A stretch of DNA of 54,064 bases from Nitrospirota bacterium (lineage in GTDB: Bacteria; Nitrospirota; Thermodesulfovibrionia; Thermodesulfovibrionales; Dissulfurispiraceae), in contig JAMCVZ010000073.1 in NCBI GenBank assembly GCA_023476565.1, positions 1 through 54,064 of the forward strand, given 5' to 3'. Under the pieces are notes generated by a model, which did no database searches, was not told the DNA's origin, and saw only the letters and a list, made by a program, of their open reading frames with translations. Every line of letters begins with the position of its first letter. The stretch's first letter is position 1. Positions 25,487 through 32,150 of this stretch are shown piece by piece. The position numbers were made by a program, and so were the translations under genes.

Positions 25487-25579
25487 ATGATGTCCAACCA
25501 TAAGGATACGATGAGCTTTGAGGCGATTATTATCTGCATTGCAGGGGTTGCCGGTTTATGTGGTGTTGTATTGGTATAG
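25487..25579 (+). CDS. Possible 30-residue single-TM peptide upstream of norC
   Basis: Two adjacent in-frame ATGs (25487 and 25490) open a frame MMSNHKDTMSF followed by a hydrophobic stretch with IAGVAGLCGVVLV and a TAG. It resembles the tiny single-helix peptides sometimes found with haem-copper oxidases, but I cannot place it in a family. There is no strong Shine-Dalgarno. It lies between the candidate promoter and norC. Confidence 0.3.
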   Translation: MMSNHKDTMSFEAIIICIAGVAGLCGVVLV

Positions 25580-25646
25580 GCAATGAAAAAGGGAGAGCAC
25601 CAAGGGAAGTAATGAATTACCGGGCATAGTCTGGAAAGGAGGCGAC

Positions 25647-26321
25647 ATGACACTATCACAGGCAAAGGCAGTATTTATATGGGGCACGGTGAGCTCGGCG
25701 GTTATCCTGCTTGCACTCACCTATAATTCTCTCTCGCAGATCCCGCAGAGAACCCATGAAGACAGACTGGACGCACAGGTGGCTTCGGGCAAATGGGTAT
25801 GGCAAAAGCATAACTGCAACGACTGCCATACAATCCTCGGGATAGGGGGATATTATGCGCCTGACCTTACGAAAGTGATGAGTTACCGGGACGCCGGCTG
25901 GATGAAGAGGTTTCTCAAAGACCCTGAGAAAGTCTGGCCGGCAGACAGGAAAATGCCGAATCTTCACCTGACAGATCAGGAGATAACTGAGCTCACCGCA
26001 TTCCTCGGCTGGGTGAACGGGATAGACACAAACAACTGGCCTCCGAAGCCGGTGGCGGCTGCGGCGGCGACGGCTTCTGAAAAGCCCGGAGAGGCTGTAT
26101 TCAAGGCCCAGGGGTGTTCGGCCTGCCATACAATTAACGGTGTCGGCGGTAAGGTAGGACCTGACCTCACAAAGGTCGGCGGCAGGCGGACTAAAGAGTG
26201 GATAGAAGAGCAGCTTAAAAATCCCAAATCGCATAATCCTGATTCCATTATGCCGAGTTATGCGAAGCTCCCGGAGAAAGATAGGGAAGCCCTTGTTGAC
26301 TATCTTTCCGGGCTGAAATAA
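25647..26321 (+). CDS. norC: NorC-like cytochrome c subunit with two haem c sites
   Basis: This 224-residue protein has one N-terminal membrane helix (about residues 8-28) and the NorC-type segment VWQKHNCNDCHTILGIGGYY with CNDCH (57-61). That part is the standard electron-entry subunit of cNOR. A second cytochrome c domain with CSACH (157-161) follows after an Ala-rich linker and ends in the MPSYAKLP methionine region. Usual NorC is about 150 residues with one haem, so this is a fusion with a soluble-type cytochrome. GGAGG precedes the ATG. norB follows after 12 bases. Confidence 0.92.
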   Translation: MTLSQAKAVFIWGTVSSAVILLALTYNSLSQIPQRTHEDRLDAQVASGKWVWQKHNCNDCHTILGIGGYYAPDLTKVMSYRDAGWMKRFLKDPEKVWPADRKMPNLHLTDQEITELTAFLGWVNGIDTNNWPPKPVAAAAATASEKPGEAVFKAQGCSACHTINGVGGKVGPDLTKVGGRRTKEWIEEQLKNPKSHNPDSIMPSYAKLPEKDREALVDYLSGLK

Positions 26322-26333
26322 GGAGGCTTGGAA

Positions 26334-27665
26334 ATGAAATACGAATCCCAGAAGATTGCATATAATTATTTTGTCGTTGCAACGCTCCTCTTCGGCCTGC
26401 AGGTGATCTTCGGCCTTATCACCGGCGCAAAGTATGTGTGGGATTTTGACCCGCTGCTGAATATTCTTCCCTTCAATACAGCGAGGGCGATACACATAAA
26501 TCTCCTCGTTGTCTGGCTCCTTTTCGGCTTTATGGGGGGGACCTACTATATAGTCCCGGAAGAGGCGAAAACAGAGATATACAGTCCAAAGCTCGCGCAG
26601 CTTCAGCTCTGGCTTTTTGCGGCCATAGGCGTCACCGCGATTATCGGCTATATCGCGGGCTGGTCATGGGGCATGCCGTTTCTCGAGCAGCCGACGGTTC
26701 TCAAGATAGGTATTGTTGTTGTCGCCCTGATATTCCTCTTCAATGTCTTTATGACCATGATAAAAACAAAGGAGTGGACAGTCATACAGGGCGTGCTGCT
26801 TGGTGGACTCGTGATGCTCGCCCTGCTGTTCCTCTTCGGAATATTCTTCATGAAAAACCTGACAACGCAATACTATTACTGGTGGTGGGTCATCCACCTG
26901 TGGGTGGAAGGGGCGTGGGAGCTCATCACCGGCTCTATCATGGCCTTTATCCTCTTGAAGCTCACAGGGGTTGACCGGGAGCTGGTCGAAAAATGGCTTT
27001 ATATAGAGGTCGGCCTTGTCCTCTTTACCGGCATGGCCGGCACAGGACATCACTACTACTGGATCGGAACGCCGAAATACTGGTTGTGGGTTGGAGCGGT
27101 TTTCAGTGCCCTTGAGCCGCTTCCGATACTCTTCATGGTCATTGACACCCTCCGTGATGTAAAGGAAAGAAAGGTGGAAATAGAAAATAAACTGGTGCTT
27201 TACTGGGCAGTGGGCGGTGTTGTCATGCACTTCTTCGGAGCAGGGGTGTGGGGCTTTGCGCATACGCTTCCCCAGATAAACCAGTGGACGCACGGGACGC
27301 AGATCACCGCCTCGCACGGCCATTTCGCTTTTTTCGGCGCCTATGTCATGCTGAATCTCACCATGATATACTTTGCGCTTCCGCAGATAAAGGGGGTCAA
27401 GGTCTTCAATCAGGGGCTTGGTTTCAAGGCCTTCTGGACAATGAACTTCTTTATGATCATCATGGTGCTCGGGCTTGCCGTCGCAGGCGTTATACAGACA
27501 TATTTCCAGAGGGTTCTGGGAATGGACTATCTGACGACCCAGGGTTTCATGAGATTGTGGTTTGCCGTATTCTGGGTATCTGCATGGGGATTTGCAGCAG
27601 GGGCCTTAATGTATATTATCGATTTCTTTACTATGGGAAGGATACAAAAATCTCCAGCAGGATAA
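26334..27665 (+). CDS. norB: Nitric oxide reductase catalytic subunit (cNOR type)
   Basis: This 443-residue, roughly 12-helix haem-copper superfamily protein reduces 2 NO to N2O. I see the low-spin haem ligands His54 (RAIHINLL) and His330 (ASHGHF), with high-spin His328. The FeB ligands are His188 (VIHLWVEG), His239 and His240 (GTGHHYYW) and Glu192. The second conserved glutamate is Glu261 in SALEPLP. All match cNOR rather than qNOR; no N-terminal quinol extension is present. The ATG at 26334 is set by AGGAGG at 26321-26326; a TTG at 26328 is too close. The partner is the preceding NorC. Confidence 0.95.
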   Translation: MKYESQKIAYNYFVVATLLFGLQVIFGLITGAKYVWDFDPLLNILPFNTARAIHINLLVVWLLFGFMGGTYYIVPEEAKTEIYSPKLAQLQLWLFAAIGVTAIIGYIAGWSWGMPFLEQPTVLKIGIVVVALIFLFNVFMTMIKTKEWTVIQGVLLGGLVMLALLFLFGIFFMKNLTTQYYYWWWVIHLWVEGAWELITGSIMAFILLKLTGVDRELVEKWLYIEVGLVLFTGMAGTGHHYYWIGTPKYWLWVGAVFSALEPLPILFMVIDTLRDVKERKVEIENKLVLYWAVGGVVMHFFGAGVWGFAHTLPQINQWTHGTQITASHGHFAFFGAYVMLNLTMIYFALPQIKGVKVFNQGLGFKAFWTMNFFMIIMVLGLAVAGVIQTYFQRVLGMDYLTTQGFMRLWFAVFWVSAWGFAAGALMYIIDFFTMGRIQKSPAG

Positions 27666-27705
27666 TAGAGTATCTGTAAAAAAAACAAATACATATAGCA
27701 CGGAA

Positions 27706-27744
27706 AGTGAAACTCCCCGCGGCAAGCCGACGGGGAGTTTCACT
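27706..27744. terminator. Hairpin after norB
   Basis: AGTGAAACTCCCCG (27706-27719) and CGGGGAGTTTCACT (27731-27744) form a perfect 14-bp stem with an 11-base loop. There is no U-tract, so it may be an mRNA-stabilising structure or a partial terminator between norB and the bd-like genes. Confidence 0.6.
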
Positions 27745-27812
27745 CATGGCAGCTTTTCCCGTTTATTTTTTTATAAGCCGGTTGAAGCTATGACCATGAA
27801 CAGGGAGGTCTC

Positions 27813-28148
27813 ATGAAAAGCGATAGGTTCATATTTGCCCTGGTCGCCATCGTTGTGTTCGCCGCAGCCGGAGCAGGCATCTTTTATTTTTTCAGCAAAT
27901 TTATTGATTTCAGCAATGCCTGGGGAATCGAGACGGTTGCGCAAAAGAGCATTGCAGCAAAACAAGCAGGGGGCGCTGTTGTTTTTAATCCCCCTCTGCC
28001 CCTGGATGCGCCGGCGGATATAGAAGATGCGGCTTTTTCCTATAAAAATATGCCGAAGGGCAATCCCGACCTTACCACTGAAGACGCCCTGGATGCAGCG
28101 GCGTTTGTTACAGCTCGGCCGCGACCTCGCTTTATACCCAAAAAGTGA
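27813..28148 (+). CDS. Membrane-anchored haem-less cytochrome relic (TsdA-like edges)
   Basis: The 111-residue product has an N-terminal helix (about residues 7-30) followed by a short periplasmic part. It shows FNPPLPLDAPADIEDAAF and then KNMPKGNPDLTTEDALDAAAF and RPRPRF. These resemble the first and last segments of TsdA-type dihaem cytochromes, where the end reads like MP.G...LT..EA.DVAAF...RPRP. The middle, with both CXXCH sites, is absent and the protein has no cysteine pair. The frame is open and has a ribosome site (GGAGG), so it may be expressed as a small membrane protein. It precedes the CydA-like gene by 12 bases. Confidence 0.6.
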   Translation: MKSDRFIFALVAIVVFAAAGAGIFYFFSKFIDFSNAWGIETVAQKSIAAKQAGGAVVFNPPLPLDAPADIEDAAFSYKNMPKGNPDLTTEDALDAAAFVTARPRPRFIPKK

Positions 28149-28160
28149 TAGGAGATATCC

Positions 28161-29522
28161 ATGCAATTCCCCATTTTCCAGACGCCGTATTTAGGCAACG
28201 GCATGACAATAGCATTGGATGCCGTGCCGCATGTGATTATCAGCCACGGGCTGGCTATCGGCGCAATAACGCTCATCGTAATAAGCGAATACTTCGGCTT
28301 CAGGAAGTCTTCCAGGGAATGGGAAGCTTTTGCAAAGGAATTTCTGAGATTCACCATTATCATCACCACAGGGCTCGGAGCAATAACCGGGGTCGGCATA
28401 TGGCTCATTACCAGCGCCCTGTCGCCGAGGGGCATAGGGTCTCTGCTCCGGATATTTTTCTGGCCGTGGTTTGCTGAATGGATAGCCTTCACGTTAGAGG
28501 TGATCGTCATTCTTATCTACTACTTTACCTGGGATACATGGACAGGTGAGAAGAAAAAACAGCATATTTATCTCGGCGCAAGCTATATCGTTTTTTCCCT
28601 TTCTTCCGCCTTTTTGATTACCGGCATACTGGGCTTCATGCTTACCCCCGACGGCTGGCCCTGGGATAAAAGTTTCTGGTCTGCTTTTTTCAATCCGAGC
28701 TTTCTCCCCCAATTGTTATTAAGAGTAAGCATGGCCTTTGCGCTGGGCGCTATATTTTCTGTGGCATTCCTTTTTGCTACGCGAAGGGAATCTGCTTTTC
28801 GCAAAGAGGCCCTTCGCTTTTTCGGAAAAGTTTCTTCCATCTCATTTTCTGCGACAGGTATATTTTCCTGGTGGTATTTCACCGTTGTTCCGTCGGCATT
28901 TAAAACACACGCGATTTTCTCTGTCCTGACCTCCCGGTTCTCTCAGCATCCTGAAATCTTCTATGGAATTAATGCTGCAGGCATATTTATGTTATTCCTG
29001 TTTGCCCTGTTTGGTCTAAGGGGCGCCGTTTTTTTGTCGAGGATCCTCATTATCCCCGTGCTTTTGGTATCTATGAGCTTCGTCATGGAATTTGAACGGG
29101 TGCGGGAGTTTATCAGGGGGCCCTATCTGCTGCCCGGGTACATGTATGCCAACCAGGTCCTGCTCAAGGAAGTCCCTTTATTGGATAAGGCGGGTATGCT
29201 GAAAAACAGCTACTGGTATAACATGACTACTCATGGTCCTGACCCCATAAACCAGGGCGCATACCTGTTTGCAGAGAACTGCTCCATGTGCCATACCATA
29301 GGCGGCGTCAATGATATTAAAGAAAGGGTCAAGGGGAGAACAGAGGACGGGATTTTTGTTATCCTCGGCCATACGCAAGACATGGTTCCCTTTATGCCGC
29401 CTTTTTCAGGAACAGACCAGGAACGGCGGATCATGGCCGGCTTTCTCCATCAATTGGCAAACGGGAAGATCATTTTAGGGGCGTCTTCCCGCTTTGCGCC
29501 ATTAAGGGGGGGGGAGAAATGA
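28161..29522 (+). CDS. Cytochrome bd-superfamily (CydA-like) subunit with C-terminal cytochrome c
   Basis: This 453-residue protein has about nine membrane helices related to CydA. Helix 1 has His24 and His29 (VPHVIISHG). The helix with FFWPWFAEWIAFTLEVI places Glu105 and Glu113 like the conserved CydA proton/haem glutamates. At the usual haem b558 histidine an Arg (R188, LLLRVSMAF) appears, by my eye alignment, and there is no Q-loop. A cytochrome c domain follows, with CSMCH (374-378) and an axial Met in MVPFMPPF. It is therefore likely fed by or feeding c-type cytochromes rather than quinol. It overlaps the next gene by 4 bases (ATGA). Confidence 0.8.
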   Translation: MQFPIFQTPYLGNGMTIALDAVPHVIISHGLAIGAITLIVISEYFGFRKSSREWEAFAKEFLRFTIIITTGLGAITGVGIWLITSALSPRGIGSLLRIFFWPWFAEWIAFTLEVIVILIYYFTWDTWTGEKKKQHIYLGASYIVFSLSSAFLITGILGFMLTPDGWPWDKSFWSAFFNPSFLPQLLLRVSMAFALGAIFSVAFLFATRRESAFRKEALRFFGKVSSISFSATGIFSWWYFTVVPSAFKTHAIFSVLTSRFSQHPEIFYGINAAGIFMLFLFALFGLRGAVFLSRILIIPVLLVSMSFVMEFERVREFIRGPYLLPGYMYANQVLLKEVPLLDKAGMLKNSYWYNMTTHGPDPINQGAYLFAENCSMCHTIGGVNDIKERVKGRTEDGIFVILGHTQDMVPFMPPFSGTDQERRIMAGFLHQLANGKIILGASSRFAPLRGGEK

Positions 29523-31081
29523 ATAGCCTTTTTGATATCCTGCTTGAAAGACCCCTTCCCGATGAGTGGCTGCAGGGTCTTCTTTTCACCTCTTTTACTC
29601 TGCATATGGTATTCGTCCTTTTGACGCTAGGGACGGCCATCCTTTCCGTCTACTATTTCATCGATGCCCAGTGGGGCGGAAAGCCGAACGAATTGCGGCT
29701 GGATAAGAGGATTTTAAAAACTTTCATGGCGCACAAAAGCCTGGCAGTAGTGTTAGGAGTCGCTCCATTACTTTTAATCCAGGTCGGTTTTTCCGTTCCG
29801 TTTTTCACCGGGGTTAATCTGCTCGCGCCTTTCTGGATGCTGCTTATTGTATTTCTATCGGTTGCGTTTCTCTCTTTCGATGTCCTGGCACACAAATTAT
29901 ATGTCCATCGTTATTTACATCTGGCATCCGGAACTATTGCGCTCGTTTCTCTTCTTGCAGTTCCTGCTCTATTTGTTGCAATACTGGTGACGGCGGAAAA
30001 TTCCGATCAGTGGATGACTATCATCGCTCACGGTTATCGATTAAGCGGTCCGCCGGCGCGCCATTGGTTGTTCAGGTATTTGCATGTCCTCGGGGCCGCC
30101 CTTGTATTCGGGGCGGCATTCCATTATTTCTTCTCAACAAAAGATGAAACCGAAAAGAGATCATTGCTTAAATGGATTGTTGCCGGGATATTACTTCAGA
30201 TTATCCTCGGTATAACGCTCTACAGTTCTTTATTGGAAAAACCTGATTACATCACCAATGCTTCTCTACTTGCCGGCGTCCTCGGCGCCGCTTTATTATT
30301 ATGGATAATTTATCTCAGCATGGATAAAAAGAACACTTTAAATATTAAAACAGTACCCCCTCTTTTAATGCTCATACTTGTGCCAATGCTTTTAACAAGG
30401 CAATTTATTCAGAATAAGAAATTTATGCCCTTTGAAAAGCAGTTGCAGGCCAACGCTCAGGCTTATCAAAAAAAGGCGCAGCCCTATAACCGGGAAGCCC
30501 TTGACAAATATCAATCCGATATGAATATCGTCTATGATAATGGAGAGACGATCTATGTAAGAAGCTGTGCTTTTTGCCACGGCGAAAAGGCGGATGGTAA
30601 CGGAGCAGAAGCAAAAAATCTTGCAATCCCTCCTGAAGACATATCTGCCGTCAGAACGACCCGTCGCTATCTTCACACAATTCTTGCCGGAGGTGTTCCC
30701 GGCTCCGCCATGCCTTACTTTACTGTTTTTGATAAATATAAATTAGACGGCTTAATCGACTATCTGGATAAAAAATATCATGTTTTAAGTTTACCCGAAC
30801 CCATTCCTGCGTCAGTCTCTGACGCAGCATTGCGGCAGGCCCAAAAAATTTATAATGAAACCTGCTCTCAATGTCATGGAATGGACGGCAGGGGTTCAGC
30901 GCCTTCAAAAGGTTTCCAGCCGCCGCCTCCGGATTTTACTATGTACAGCTTATCGCCTAAACGGGCCTTTGATGTCATTACAAACGGTTATATAGGAACT
31001 GTGATGTCTCCATTTAGTACCCTGCCGGAAGAGGTCCGCTGGGGCCTGGTAAAAATTATTAATGATAAAAGAAGGCAATGA
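29519..31081 (+). CDS. CydA'-like membrane subunit with two cytochrome c domains
   Basis: This 520-residue protein has about eight helices in residues 15-295, rich in His (His29 in TLHMVFVLLTLG; His189 in FRYLHVLGAALVFGAAFHYFF, which resembles the CydA b558-ligand helix). It does not look like CydB, so I read it as a second CydA-type subunit. Two cytochrome c domains follow, with CAFCH (350-354) and CSQCH (449-453). The ATG overlaps the previous stop, so the two proteins are probably one complex carrying three haem c. Oxygen, NO or another acceptor cannot be decided from sequence. Confidence 0.75.
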   Translation: MNSLFDILLERPLPDEWLQGLLFTSFTLHMVFVLLTLGTAILSVYYFIDAQWGGKPNELRLDKRILKTFMAHKSLAVVLGVAPLLLIQVGFSVPFFTGVNLLAPFWMLLIVFLSVAFLSFDVLAHKLYVHRYLHLASGTIALVSLLAVPALFVAILVTAENSDQWMTIIAHGYRLSGPPARHWLFRYLHVLGAALVFGAAFHYFFSTKDETEKRSLLKWIVAGILLQIILGITLYSSLLEKPDYITNASLLAGVLGAALLLWIIYLSMDKKNTLNIKTVPPLLMLILVPMLLTRQFIQNKKFMPFEKQLQANAQAYQKKAQPYNREALDKYQSDMNIVYDNGETIYVRSCAFCHGEKADGNGAEAKNLAIPPEDISAVRTTRRYLHTILAGGVPGSAMPYFTVFDKYKLDGLIDYLDKKYHVLSLPEPIPASVSDAALRQAQKIYNETCSQCHGMDGRGSAPSKGFQPPPPDFTMYSLSPKRAFDVITNGYIGTVMSPFSTLPEEVRWGLVKIINDKRRQ

Positions 31082-31189
31082 TCTTACTGGAAGAAAAGGA
31101 GGAGAGTGAGTGTTATAGATTTCTTTAGACTCGGGAGGACGCAAAAGTCCATTTCAGGTTAACAAACTTCTAAAAAATGAGGAGGAATC

Positions 31190-31774
31190 ATGCAAAAGAC
31201 GATTGAGAATCTCACAAAGGCGTTCATCGGCGAAAGCCAGGCGAGAAACCGGTACACATTCTATGCAAAAATAGCGCAGCAAGAGGGCTTCGACCAGATT
31301 TCGGAGATTTTCCTTGTCACGGCGGACAACGAAAGAGAACATGCCAAGTGGCTGTTCAGGTTGATCAATGAGCTGAAGAAGAAGAGCAAAGAGGACTTAA
31401 GCGAAATAATTGTTGAAGCAGCGGCGCCCACGGCTCTTGGAAGCACCGCCGGGAACCTCAAGGCGGCAATTGCGGGAGAACACTATGAATATGCCCGGAT
31501 GTATCCCGGATTCGCCGATATCGCCGAGGAAGAGGGTTTCCCTGAAATTGCCGGACGCTTGAGGGCAATCGCCAGGGCAGAGGAACATCATGAAGAAAGA
31601 TATAAAAAGTTATTGAAAGAGGTCGAAGGCAACTCGGTGTTCAAGAAAGACAAAAAGGCCTACTGGGTCTGCAGGAAATGCGGCTATATCCATGAAGGCG
31701 AAGCCCCGCCTGAGAAATGTCCTTCCTGCGATCACGAGTTGAATTATTTTCAAATTAAATGCGAAGAATATTAA
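31190..31774 (+). CDS. rbr: Rubrerythrin
   Basis: This 194-residue peroxide-reducing protein has a ferritin-like di-iron four-helix part ([16 protein letters not shown] with E15; [28 protein letters not shown]) and a C-terminal rubredoxin domain with CRKCG and CPSCD ligating one Fe. The length and both metal sites are normal. GGAGGAA precedes the ATG. It reduces H2O2 in the cytoplasm of anaerobes or microaerophiles using NADH-derived electrons. It fits an oxygen- and NO-exposed lifestyle next to the oxidoreductases upstream. Confidence 0.95.
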   Translation: MQKTIENLTKAFIGESQARNRYTFYAKIAQQEGFDQISEIFLVTADNEREHAKWLFRLINELKKKSKEDLSEIIVEAAAPTALGSTAGNLKAAIAGEHYEYARMYPGFADIAEEEGFPEIAGRLRAIARAEEHHEERYKKLLKEVEGNSVFKKDKKAYWVCRKCGYIHEGEAPPEKCPSCDHELNYFQIKCEEY

Positions 31775-31789
31775 TATCAAGGAGAACGT

Positions 31790-31825
31790 ATGATTTCAAA
31801 TGTCCAAGTATTGCTTTATTATTGA
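31790..31825 (+). CDS. Possible 11-residue leader peptide
   Basis: AAGGAGAACGT is placed ideally before ATG 31790, opening MISNVQVLLYY and a TGA. It is too short to prove, but it has a better ribosome site than chance would often give. It lies between rubrerythrin and the SHOCT gene. Confidence 0.2.
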   Translation: MISNVQVLLYY

Positions 31826-31846
31826 TAGTTTAAGGAGGCAAAGGTT

Positions 31847-32077
31847 ATGCACTGGCGAATTTATGAACGGGGAATGGAGTTCGGTTGGCTGTTTATAATC
31901 ATCTTCTCGGTATTGATCATCCTGGGGATTGCCCATCTTGTAAATCTCGTTGTCGCCAGCAGAAGAAAGGGAACTTATGGCGAATCCCCGCTTCATGTTC
32001 TCAAGAGACGATATGCGAAAGGAGAGATAACCAAAGAGGATTTTGAAAAAATGAAGAGAGACCTTACAAAAAAATAG
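31847..32077 (+). CDS. Small SHOCT-domain membrane protein
   Basis: The 76-residue protein has one membrane helix (about residues 12-36, WLFIIIFSVLIILGIAHLVN) and a C-terminal SHOCT motif (LKRRYAKGEITKEDFEKMKRDL). SHOCT is a short oligomerisation module of unknown task. TAAGGAGG lies 9 bases before the ATG. It stands between rubrerythrin and the proton ATPase on the same strand. Confidence 0.85.
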   Translation: MHWRIYERGMEFGWLFIIIFSVLIILGIAHLVNLVVASRRKGTYGESPLHVLKRRYAKGEITKEDFEKMKRDLTKK

Positions 32078-32150
32078 ATTAAGGTAAAACAATAAAATGG
32101 GGAACCGGTTTTGAGATGACTAGTGCAAAGAAGATAGAGGGAGGTCTGTT

